From Desmodus rotundus (taxonomy: Eukaryota > Chordata > Mammalia > Chiroptera > Phyllostomidae), in NCBI RefSeq assembly GCF_022682495.2, contig NC_071398.1:86839398-86903397 (forward strand): 64,000 nucleotides of DNA, given 5' to 3'. Position 1 is the stretch's first letter. Each line of letters opens with the position of its first letter. Below, one piece after another: positions 47,601 through 51,598 of this stretch. The position numbers and the translations under genes are program-made. Below the pieces are notes generated by a model, which made no database searches, was not told where the DNA came from, and was given only the letters and a program-made list of their open reading frames with translations.

Positions 47601-50594
47601 ATTTCCACTTTCTCCTCTAAAGAGCCACCAGCTCTCCTTAGACACTGCCCGCAGTACAGCGGGGTACATGGAATAGGCCCGGGGTTCACCCCCTGCTACT
47701 TCGGCTTCTGGGTGGAGAACGCATTCCTCCTCGAGGTGTGGACGCCGAAAAGCAGAGCAAAGTATTAGACGGCTCTACCTCACCCTGCAGTTCAGAAGTA
47801 GCTACGGGATTGTTTCACCAAAGCCCATACCTTCGATGTCACCTGTCACAGAACAAAAGCACACACTTAGAAAGAAAGTGATTTGCTCTGAGGTGGATGC
47901 ACCCGTTTGGGGCGCGTCAGAATAAAGCCAGCGTTCAATGCAAACCACACCTCGGCATTAGAAGATCAGTCACACTGCCACACACACTTGACAGCAGAAT
48001 GTGGGCTTCCCCGCTTTATCCTTTGTGACAACACAGTGGTGGGATAATCCGGGGTTAACCTTTGTCCTCTCGCTGCCGAAACAATAGTCTGCTAGGCGTG
48101 ATTATTACCGCACACATCTCCAGGCACGCCTCACCTTGCACTTTACACTGCAGCTCTACCTGCTTTCAGTCCCTGGAACGGGCCTGCTTTTTCACGTCCG
48201 TGGATCTGCAAACATCCAGTTCCTTGTGCCCAGGCCCCGTTCAAAGAGCGAAGGCTCTGTCCATCTGTCCCTGAGGGCCCCTCCCCCGTCCCCTGCCAGG
48301 GCTGCGTGTCCAGTGGGGCAGCCGCACACCGCACGACTCTTTAAGGACAGCGCTGCTGCCCCGGCCCTGCATCTCCACGTGGCTCCCGTTCGATCTGACC
48401 TGTTGGTTTAAATGCTGGGCTCCCCTACTCGTCTGCGCCTGTCTTGACAATAAAACTGTGCCTTATTTAGCTTCATTTCATCAAGCCCTAAAACAGAGCC
48501 TGATGCGCTGCAGTTGCTCAAGATTTTCTTCAATGAAAAAGACTCAAATTGGAACAAGTACACGTTATTAGAGACAGCACTATGCGTTTTCCATACTGTA
48601 TCTCTTTTAATACTTGCAACAACCCTACAAGGTAAGTCAACCTTACCTTATAAGTAAGTAAGGTCACCTAACTAAAAAGCGACAGGACTATAACTTGAAC
48701 TCCAGTCCGAGACTCTGAAGGCTGCACTTGTACCTACTTACCCACATGCATATGCCTCCCCAAGCAGGTGGAGAGTACTCACTCTATTGTGAGTTTAGCG
48801 AGAATACGCAACAGTAAAACCACTGCATATATTTTTAAATGATCTACAACTAAAATTTTCCCAAGAACTTAGACCAATCTCCTGCTCGACCGATCTACAG
48901 TATTAAGGTTCTTCCTTTATACCCATGAGCATAACTATGTTTAAATATGCATACCCAAATGAGTTACTAATAAGCTAAAAAGAGCCGGCCACCACCCAGC
49001 GAGGACAGCCCATGTTAACCCTACTGGGTAAGCTACAGAGCTACATACATCTGCTGGGCAGGACCGTCCCCTACACAGGGGAATGAACTTCAGAGGAAGA
49101 CCTGAGCCCTGGAACCAGAGTACAAACACGACGACCAGCAGGAGGCAGAAGTGCTCGGGGGGGAGCAGTTCCCCCGAGGACAAAAGTCGGGCTGCGGAAG
49201 ACACCAAGGGGAGAGGAAGACCTTCGGTGGCCCCAATTCCTATGTGCGCACACGGACAGATGGGGGATCACGACGACATCAAACACCATCAATCAGTCCC
49301 TTCCAACAGGCACCACCCACCTCTTCTCCATCACCCTGAGGTCTTAGGCAGTGATGTCACAGGGCCTAGGACAATGACACAGCTTTATGTGTCCTCAATA
49401 AGGCTTGAATCTCAGGAGACTATAGTCATTTCAGCACTGGCATCCTTTCAACCGTGCCACCTCACCCACCGCTGGTATGACACATGGTTCCAACCATTCA
49501 ACCATGCCACCTTACCCACCGCCGGTGTGACACATGGCTCCAACCATTCAACCATGCCACCTTACCCACCGCCGGTGTGACACATGGCTCCAACCATTCA
49601 ACCATGCCACCTTACCCACTGCCGGTGTGACACATGGCTCCAACCATTCAACCATGCCACCTTACCCACTGCCAGTGTGACACATGGCTCTCAAGACACC
49701 AATGCTTGTATGGATTACTCACCACGACCCTTCTCTGAAACGGCTATGAGACTGCAAAAAACAGGGCTTGCTTGTTAGAAAGGACACACTGCCCTAAGTA
49801 AGAGTCTCTTCTAAACAGTGACGGCACGGCTGTCTTTCTGGTCAACCCTGTGTTTGCATAAAGCCCGGAGAAGTCTCACAGACAGTGCAAGGAAAACAAG
49901 GGCCGGGAGGAATCTTAAAAGGAACACAACCCCCATTTGCCAAGCCCCCCCAAAAAGCCTCCCTGCTCACACTCACTCTAAGTGCTTATTCTCTTCTTCC
50001 TCCCTTGGAAAAGGGAACTCTAGAAGCAAACGAGCAAGAATAAAAGCAGCTGCGTCCACCCCGCAGACGGGAGTTCTGACCCCAATGTGCAGCAGGAATG
50101 CCACCGCACCAGCTACTCACTCGACTCTTTTAAAGACAGAGGATAACTTTGGCGAGCAGAGTTTCTCGTTTCAACTCCCCCAGCACCTCCTCAGCCACAG
50201 AAACAGAGGGAGGCTGCCACCCTGTGAAAACTCTAGGGGGTGTCTTGCTCATCTCCCCTAAAGGCTGTACGACCAAGCCTGTGCTAAAGTATAACAGGAT
50301 TCTTCTAAACACAAGTCAGAGGCTCAAGAGCATGGTAAGTGCCACAAGACAGGTGGCAGGTCCCCTGCGTGAGTTCTTGCTCACACATGCCACACACACA
50401 CCACACACACCCACTCTTACCTCCCGCAGCTCCAGCCTCTGGGCCACAGCCTCCAGGCACTCCTGCCCCGTGCTCTCCACCGACAGTGTGCACTCGATGA
50501 CATTGCTGTCCAGCAGGCGGATCCGGGTGACGAAGCAGTTCTTGCTCAGGACATTGTAGCGCCGTGTCCGGCGGAGCTTCAGGCCGAAAGGCAT
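5611..50594 (-). CDS. PTPN14: PTPN14, tyrosine-protein phosphatase non-receptor type 14 (N-terminal 170 codons, spliced, 5' part of gene)
   Basis: Joined coding sequence is complement(5611..5678, 8023..8120, 39537..39706, 50421..50594), 510 nt = 170 codons with no stop. It begins [15 protein letters not shown] and ends at LREYVLFPM. This matches the N terminus of PTPN14 as I know it. The paralogue PTPN21 begins MPLPFGLKLKRTRRY and has a different sequence where this protein reads [12 protein letters not shown], so PTPN14 is preferred. The family has an N-terminal FERM domain (about residues 20-305), a long proline-rich linker with PPxY motifs that bind YAP1, and a C-terminal PTP domain. The protein acts in the cytoplasm and at cell junctions, restraining YAP and affecting lymphangiogenesis. 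Only the N-terminal tail, F1 and the start of F2 are in this window. Intron phases are 0, 2, 1 and then 0 at the last donor. The gene is truncated by the window edge, not by mutation. Confidence 0.96.
5679..8022 (-). other. PTPN14 intron between coding exons 3 and 4 (2,344 bp)
   Basis: It is bounded by GT...AG on the minus strand. It contains an A-run of about 19 at 6307-6325, an AT-rich tract around 7320-7480 and otherwise unremarkable single-copy-looking DNA. I see no SINE or LINE in it that I can name. Confidence 0.85.
8023..8120 (-). CDS. PTPN14: PTPN14 coding exon 3, residues 116-147 (FERM F2 start)
   Basis: The acceptor reads CCCACGAACCAG before 8120, behind a pyrimidine-rich stretch on the minus strand. 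The donor at 8022 reads GCAAG|GTAAGA. The 98 nt supply the last base of Arg115, then [32 protein letters not shown], and the first base of Ala148. YQYYLQ-KKD-LEG is the characteristic first helix of FERM F2 lobes (compare RxxYYLQL in band 4.1 proteins), and the rest is the next two helices. The unbroken phase with both neighbours confirms the exon order. Confidence 0.97.
11715..11805 (-). mobile_element. MIR SINE fragment
   Basis: GAGAAGGAAACTGTGTTGAG followed by GACTTGCCCAAGGTCACTGC and CAGACCAGAGC matches the conserved core of antisense MIR. Confidence 0.55.
14340..14925 (+). mobile_element. L1 LINE 3' end
   Basis: Typical end of L1 ORF2 and 3' UTR: TTGGAGAACAGTCTGGCGGT, CATGACTGGGCAACTCCACA, TATATGCCCGAGGGAATTGA, TCCAAATGGCCATCAACTCA, AAGTGAAAGAAGACAGACAC, GGTCGCCAGGGGCTGCGGGG and a terminal ACTTTAAAATGGTGTTACAT, then an (AACAA)n tail. 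Frames are broken, so it is a dead 5'-truncated copy. Confidence 0.85.
15050..15350 (+). mobile_element. L2-like LINE 3' end
   Basis: CCACTTATCCTTCAAAACTC AGCTGAGCCC corresponds to the L2 'ACTCATCCTTCAAGGCCCAGCTC' block. It is followed by CCCAGACTAGGGGCTGGGTC, TACCATTTACTGTCAGTACC and TAAACACTCAATGGATA, the order of the L2 3' terminus. Confidence 0.7.
15545..17395 (+). mobile_element. L1 LINE 3' half fragment interrupted by a VES SINE
   Basis: Starts within L1 ORF2 at ACAACAAAGCTGGAGGAATG, and runs through TACTGGAAAGCCACAGTAAT CAGGGC, GACCAATGGAACAGACAGAA, AAAGGCAATGTCGAGAGAAT, AGGGCTCTTCATATACAAAG and ATGCAAGTGAAACCAATGAA to CAGTGGTTACCAGGAGTTGG and a 3' UTR block ending TTTGTTGTAAACCTAAAACT. 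Stops and frameshifts are present, so it codes for no intact reverse transcriptase. The SINE at 16915-17124 splits the 3' UTR. Confidence 0.9.
16915..17124 (+). mobile_element. VES-type bat SINE inside an L1 3' end
   Basis: A complete element: GCCCTGGCTGGTGTGGCTCA head, CAGTTCGACTCCCAGTCAGG, CCCCAGTAGGAGGCGCAC, pyrimidine run and AAATAAATAAAAT tail. ACTCTGTG flanks it on both sides (16904-16911 and 17125-17132). L1 sequence continues across the insertion, so the SINE is younger than that L1 copy. Confidence 0.92.
17886..17970. repeat. Tandem duplication of a 42/43-bp unit
   Basis: Two head-to-tail copies (17886-17927 and 17928-17970) begin ACCTTTATAA and share GGCCCAGCTTGAAGGTGAAA. They differ by one inserted base and a substitution in the middle (CCATAGG against GCAATAGG). 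The similarity implies a recent duplication. Confidence 0.9.
19985..20075 (-). mobile_element. MIR SINE fragment
   Basis: ACTACAATTCCCACTGACCC, CAGGAAACGGAGGCTCGGAG and AGGGGACCCGCCAAG follow the antisense MIR core, with a C-run where the consensus has CCCCATTTTACAG. Confidence 0.5.
21235..21900 (-). mobile_element. L2-like LINE fragment, minus strand
   Basis: TATTCATCATTCAACGAAAC TTAGTGAGCA, CCTAGTATGTGCCAGTTGTT, CTAGGGATACAGCAGTGAAC, TTCACAGAACTTACATTCCA then a GGGAAAGAATGTTCTAGCTC block and AAGGGCCTGCAGTGGGGGTG. This is the widespread 'last-kilobase' L2-type order in antisense. Confidence 0.7.
22036..22143. repeat. AT-rich simple sequence with (TA)n
   Basis: About 108 bp are almost entirely A and T, made of ATATAT, TATTATATATAATATG and ATAATAATTATATATATATA blocks. 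There are several short inverted repeats. It is likely length-polymorphic. Confidence 0.85.
22842..23050 (-). mobile_element. VES-type bat SINE, minus strand
   Basis: Read on the minus strand: GCCCTGGCTGGTGTGGCTCA, an ATGGATTGAG-like head continuation, GGTTCGATTCCCAGTCAAGG, CCCCAGTAGGGGGCATG, CT-rich body and AAATAAATAA tail. ATCAATTCTT occurs at 22832-22841 and 23051-23060, a clean 10-bp target-site duplication. It is in the same orientation as PTPN14 transcription. Confidence 0.92.
23450..23660 (+). mobile_element. L2-like LINE 3' end with expanded (TGAA)n tail
   Basis: GAGGGCTAGGGACTCTATTT, GCTGTATCTCCATTAACTGG and ACACACGATCCTGTTGTGAA TACTTACTGA follow the L2 3' end. The terminal TGAA repeat is extended to about 90 bp (23566-23656), with ATGAATGA interrupted by GAGTGAATAA. 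Confidence 0.75.
24415..25260 (+). mobile_element. L2-like LINE fragment split by another repeat
   Basis: The left part (24415-24600) has CCTGCTAGGAATGCTCTGCT like L2 'GCCTGGAATGC', and CCCTTACCCTTCAGGTGTG. The right part (25095-25260) resumes at TACTTCCTTGAAGTTCAGAG and CTAATAGACTGGAAACCCCA CTTCAGGACAGG, as in L2 'CTAGACTGTAAGCTCC...GGCAGGGA'. The middle is a different repeat (own entry). Confidence 0.55.
24630..25080 (+). mobile_element. Interspersed MER/LTR-like repeat, family not assigned
   Basis: It begins CAATGGTTAATGATGTGTGT CAACTTGGCCAGGCC and runs through TTGGTCAAACATTATTCTAG, GGTGAGCCTCATCCAATCAG, GCTGGACTTGCCAGCCTCCA TAACTGCGTGAGTC and TCTCTGGAAAGCCCTGATAC. I recognise this order as a common placental repeat but cannot name the family reliably. 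It sits inside L2 sequence. Confidence 0.6.
25345..25450 (-). mobile_element. MIR SINE, antisense end
   Basis: GTAGATCTGGGATTCAAACC, CAAGTCTGTCTGGCTCAAAA and GGTGCTCTCCACCACTCCAC match the tRNA-derived head of MIR in antisense. It is followed within 60 bp by a MIR in the opposite orientation. Confidence 0.75.
25500..25765 (+). mobile_element. MIR SINE, near full length
   Basis: GTGGATTCTGGAGCCACGCT, GTCTGAATCACAGCTCTGTC, GGAAGTTACTCAACCACTCT GTACC, ATTCTGTAAAATCAG, GAGTTGCTATAAGGACTAAA TGACATAACACC and TGCCCGTAAATGTTAGTA appear in MIR order from head to tail. Confidence 0.85.
25900..26210 (+). mobile_element. L1 LINE 3' fragment
   Basis: GGATATATACTAGAATGCTC ATAG, CCCAAGTGGAAACAATCCAA ATGGCCTTCAACAG, then ACACCGTAGTACATTCACGT and TATCACACAGCAGCGAAG. 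This is the end of L1 ORF2 and beginning of the 3' UTR, heavily diverged. Confidence 0.65.
27587..27809 (+). mobile_element. VES-type bat SINE
   Basis: Head GCCCTCGCTGGTGTGGCTCA, GGTTCGATTCCCAGGCAGGG, CCCCAGTAGGAGACGCG, CT-rich stretch, and an A/T-rich tail running into ATTAATTAATCAATCAA. TGTACTCT before it (27579-27586) and TGTATTCT after it (27810-27817) look like a target-site duplication with one change. Confidence 0.9.
28010..28200 (+). mobile_element. MER5A-like hAT fossil
   Basis: AAGAGTAAGAATCACCTGTG, GCACTGATTAAAAACAGATT, then AAGACCACAGGCAATTCTGC and CAAGGACTGCACACGAAGAG follow the MER5A order (AATCACCTG...TTAAAA...ACAGATT...GATGCTGCTG). Confidence 0.5.
29010..29200 (-). mobile_element. 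MIR SINE
   Basis: TATTTGAACACCTACTGTGA TAGGTGC, TTAATCCTCACATTAGC and CAGCCAGGTCTTCCGACTTT GAGGCCATGCTCCTACT give the antisense MIR order; the middle is poorly conserved. Confidence 0.6.
30185..30350 (+). mobile_element. MIR SINE
   Basis: GCTTCTGTCACTAAGCAGCT GTGTGACTGTGGGCAAAGTC, CTTTATCTCC and TCTCAGTTTCTTCATCTGCA follow the sense MIR core. Confidence 0.75.
30448..30482. repeat. (ATT)n simple repeat
   Basis: An interrupted ATT/ACT trinucleotide tract of about 35 bp (ATTATTATTATTATTACT...). Confidence 0.85.
33175..33375. repeat. Probable dispersed MER-type repeat, family not assigned
   Basis: CATAATTTGCAGAATCCAGT GAAAAATGAAAATGCGGAGC, TTCAAAAACTAAGAATTTCA and GCAACAGCAGAGCATTAAGC resemble a mammalian repeat that I have seen in many introns, but I cannot attach a name. 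Strand is not assigned. Confidence 0.35.
35335..35347. repeat. G13 homopolymer
   Basis: A run of 13 G follows AAAAC and precedes AGGGAAAT. It reads as a C-run in PTPN14 pre-mRNA. Homopolymers of this length are error-prone in sequencing and length is uncertain. Confidence 0.85.
37530..37720 (+). mobile_element. MER5A-like hAT fossil
   Basis: CATCGGGACAACCTGAGGAA, ATCCTCCTGATCCCCAGCCT, ATTCCCATTCAGACTTCTGG, CCCTAGAATCCGTATTTATA and CTCCAAGTAACTGTGATACA follow MER5A order (AATCACCTGG...CCCAGAG...GATTCAGTAGG...GAATCTGCATTT...CAGGTGATGC). Confidence 0.6.
39419..39448. repeat. (AC)n microsatellite downstream of PTPN14 coding exon 2
   Basis: An AC tract of 30 bp with one G interruption at 39427. 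In the transcript it is (UG)n, starting 88 nt after the donor of the exon at 39537-39706. Confidence 0.95.
39537..39706 (-). CDS. PTPN14: PTPN14 coding exon 2, residues 59-115 (FERM F1 to F1/F2 linker)
   Basis: The minus-strand acceptor TTTTATCTAG precedes 39706, and the donor at 39536 reads ACGAG|GTAGGT. The 170 nt encode [20 protein letters not shown], then [20 protein letters not shown] and [17 protein letters not shown]. These residues finish the F1 ubiquitin-like lobe (HYFGLWF and the [10 protein letters not shown] strand and loop) and lead toward the helical F2 lobe. The last codon (Arg115) is split 2+1 with the next exon. The pre-mRNA around it carries a (CA)n tract about 230 nt upstream and a (UG)n tract about 90 nt downstream. 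Confidence 0.97.
39935..39954. repeat. (GT)10 microsatellite upstream of PTPN14 coding exon 2
   Basis: Ten GT units on the plus strand, read as (CA)10 in the transcript, 228 nt upstream of the acceptor of the exon at 39537-39706. Confidence 0.95.
41085..41345 (+). mobile_element. MIR SINE
   Basis: ACAGGCTTTGAAGTCAGTTC, GCTCTTGCACTCACCGCCTC, TTATGGCCAAGTTACAAGCC, AGACCTTTCTCATCTGTAAA ATGAGG and GGTGTAAATAAGATGATGC give a nearly full sense MIR. Confidence 0.75.
45055..45405 (+). mobile_element. Fossil hAT-like DNA transposon (MER type)
   Basis: ATGCTTTCAACATGTAACTA ACATAAAAATGATTAGTG, CACACTAGGTCTTCAAAAGC, GTGTTTTACACTTACTGCCC ATCCCAGTTCAAAC, CTAGCACATTTCAAGTGCTC GATAGCCGCATGTAGCCAGG and CATCGGACAGCAC are the ordered blocks of a common mammalian element ending '...GTGGCTAGTGGCTACCGTATTGGACAGCG'. 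No transposase frame is present. Family name not assigned. Confidence 0.65.
45600..45815 (-). mobile_element. MIR SINE
   Basis: CTCATTTAATCCCCCAACAG, GTTGCTACTATTACCATCTC CATTTACAGGTAAGAAAATG, ATCACATGGCTAATCAGAAG and GGCCAGGATTCAAACTCAGA give a near-complete antisense MIR. Confidence 0.85.
46960..47395 (+). mobile_element. L1 LINE 3' UTR
   Basis: CATTATACTTTGTCAAAATG CATGGGATATACACCACCAA GAATGAACCCTAGTGGAAAC, ATCACCTGTAACAAATGTTC, CAATTTGTTGTCAACCTAAA GC and a terminal AAAAAAATAATAAAAT. It is related to the block at 17135-17395, so both come from similar old L1 subfamilies. The left limit is uncertain; sequence before about 47100 may be L2-like. Confidence 0.7.
48570..48750 (-). mobile_element. 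MIR SINE
   Basis: CGTTTTCCATACTGTATCTC, TTTTAATACTTGCAACAACC CTACAAGGTAAG, AGTAAGTAAGGTCACCTAAC and GACTATAACTTGAACTCCAG follow antisense MIR. Confidence 0.7.
49449..49690. repeat. Minisatellite with an exact 50-bp unit, 4.8 copies
   Basis: Units start at 49449, 49499, 49549, 49599 and 49649. Each contains CAACC(A/G)TGCCACC, TTACCCAC, (A/G)TGTGACACATGG and TCCAACCATT. Unit 1 is the most diverged. Units 2 and 3 are identical by eye, and units 4 and 5 share CACTGCC in place of CACCGCC. The last unit breaks off after 42 bases. The period is not divisible by three. Confidence 0.95.
50381..50414 (-). promoter_or_regulatory. GU-rich intronic element at the PTPN14 coding exon 1 donor
   Basis: On the minus strand the intron begins GTAAGAGTGGGTGTGTGTGG and continues as TGTGTGTGTGGCATGTGTGA, so a GU-rich tract starts 7 nt after the 5' splice site. 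Such tracts are known binding sites for CELF proteins and TDP-43, and can affect 5' splice-site use. No binding is shown here. Confidence 0.5.
50421..50594 (-). CDS. PTPN14: PTPN14 coding exon 1 (initiator exon), residues 1-58
   Basis: The start codon is at 50594-50592 on the minus strand. It has G at -3 and C at +4, an adequate but not optimal Kozak context. The 58 codons run from [15 protein letters not shown] to [10 protein letters not shown] and include [19 protein letters not shown], the first strands of the FERM F1 (ubiquitin-like) lobe. The basic stretch KLRRTRR precedes the lobe. The exon ends after a complete Glu codon (phase 0) at donor GAG|GTAAGA. It reads directly into Thr-His-Tyr-Phe-Gly of the next exon at 39706. 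The start is chosen because the leader upstream has stops and splice signals and because the protein family starts exactly here. Intronic RNA just after this donor is strongly GU-rich (50414-50381). Confidence 0.97.
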
Positions 50595-50748
50595 GGCTCC
50601 GTGGCCCTCAGACGCCGCCCTGCTATCCTGGCGTCCCCGCCTCTGAGGTGACCTTAGCAGTTTCAGGACCAGGCGATGGCGTTACCAGCTGTGCTCCACC
50701 AGACACAGGAAAGGGTGTCCATGCCCGATGTGGCACTCTGCAGGATCG
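50595..50748 (-). other. PTPN14: PTPN14 5' untranslated part of the initiator exon
   Basis: A 154-nt leader lies between a good minus-strand splice acceptor (pyrimidine-rich, ending TTTTCTGTCCGCAG just before 50748) and the start codon at 50594. The acceptor implies at least one further upstream, non-coding first exon, which I do not find in the remaining 13 kb and which probably lies outside the window. The leader is GC-rich near the start codon and contains one upstream ATG (separate entry). Transcription start inside this exon cannot be ruled out from sequence, but the acceptor favours splicing. Confidence 0.8.
50663..50722 (-). promoter_or_regulatory. Upstream ORF in the PTPN14 leader (19 codons)
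   Basis: The minus-strand ATG at 50722-50720 has G at -3 and G at +4 (GGCATGG), a stronger Kozak context than the PTPN14 start codon. The frame reads [19 protein letters not shown] and stops at TGA (50665-50663). It therefore ends 68 nt before the main ATG and does not overlap it. A uORF of this kind would be expected to reduce main-frame translation and require reinitiation. The peptide itself resembles nothing I know. Function is inferred from position and context only. Confidence 0.6.
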
Positions 50749-50879
50749 CTGCGGACAGAAAAGCAGGAGCAAGGTCATTCAATGAAGGCAAGCTACAGGA
50801 CATATAGCACCCCCTCTTCCCTGCCAAGATGAACATCCAGATTCCAGAACCGGCAAGGCACTTGGGAGAGCCCATGTAC

Positions 50880-51055
50880 TTTGTCTTGTCTTGCAAGGGT
50901 GATAAGATAAAATCCTCTTTATAGCTGAAGAAACGGAGACTCAGAAAGAGTAAAAGAACTAGTCCAAGAATGCAGCCTACACAGCAAAGCATCCAAACCC
51001 GTCTATGCAACTTCAACGTGCATGCTTTTTCCACTCTACAATCCTGTCTGCTCAA
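50880..51055 (-). mobile_element. MIR SINE fragment
   Basis: AAAATCCTCTTTATAGCTGA AGAAACGGAGACTCAGAAAG AGTAAAAGAACTAG, then CTACACAGCAAAGCATCCAA ACCCG and TTTTTCCACTCTACAATCCT follow antisense MIR. It lies about 130 bp upstream of the PTPN14 initiator exon. Confidence 0.7.
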
Positions 51056-51094
51056 GGAAGCAATCGGAGTGGAATCTGACCACTGTTTTTATTA

Positions 51095-51195
51095 ACTTCT
51101 AAACACATATTATCTCATTTCAACCTCATGAATAACCCTACATGGTAGCTTTTGTGATCCCTGTTTTCCAGAGGAAAAAAGTGAGGTTCGTTGAT
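51095..51195 (-). mobile_element. MIR SINE fragment
   Basis: TATTATCTCATTTCAACCTC ATGAATAACCCTACATGGTA and CCCTGTTTTCCAGAGGAAAA follow the 3' half of antisense MIR. It is a separate copy from the one at 50880-51055, because the same core region recurs. Confidence 0.65.
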
Positions 51196-51390
51196 TTAAA
51201 TGATCCACTGATCAAAACCTTCCCTCGCTCCTCCTGACTGTGTGCAACACGGCCTCTTCACTTTCACTAGCACGGTCTGCCTTTATTTTGATTTTAATAT
51301 TTTAGTGCTTGTTTTCTTGTTTACTTTATTTACTTAGAATAAATAACAGACTATCAAGGAAATACACATTTAATACAGTCAGCGACTTCC

Positions 51391-51598
51391 TACTTTTTTT
51401 TTTCTTAATTCTCCCCTGAGGAAATGCTTTTTATTGATTTGAGAGCAAAACATCAATGTGAGAGAGAAACATTGATTGGTTGCCTCCCGTACACGCCCCG
51501 ATCGACCCCAAAACCTAGGTGCGGGCCCTGACCAGGCAAGGAACCCGCAACCTTTTGGTGTACAGGCCGACACTCCCACAGAGCACCTGGCCAGGGCA
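51391..51598 (-). mobile_element. VES-type bat SINE, older subtype, minus strand
   Basis: Read on the minus strand: GCCCTGGCCAGGTGCTCTGT, then GGTTGCGGGTTCCTTGCCTG, a conserved GTGCGGGCA-like block in reverse, AATCAATGTTTCTCTCTCAC and AATCAATAAA-like tail. It is more diverged than the other copies and shows no clear target-site duplication. It lies about 640 bp upstream of the PTPN14 initiator exon. Confidence 0.85.

Larger units (their letters stand above)
39707..50420 (-). other. PTPN14 intron between coding exons 1 and 2 (10,714 bp)
   Basis: It is bounded by GTAAGA at 50420 and TATCTAG at 39707 on the minus strand. It contains MIRs, an hAT-like fossil, an L1 3' end, a 50-bp minisatellite, a (GT)n tract and a GU-rich (in RNA) start. 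40140-41080, 41350-45050 and 47770-48560 have no repeat I can name. The longest open frame of the window (42424-43050, plus strand) is here but looks non-coding. Confidence 0.8.

Noticed and set aside
49083..49580. 165-codon plus-strand frame
   Set aside because: Its end runs through the minisatellite, whose 50-bp period shifts frame every unit; no recognisable domain.
49449..49690. Regular 50-bp repeats considered as a CRISPR array
   Set aside because: The units join head-to-tail without unique spacers, and the surrounding DNA is mammalian.
50663..51055. 130-codon minus-strand frame overlapping the PTPN14 leader
   Set aside because: Its upstream part crosses the splice acceptor and a MIR. 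Only the last 19 codons fall in the exon, where they form the uORF.
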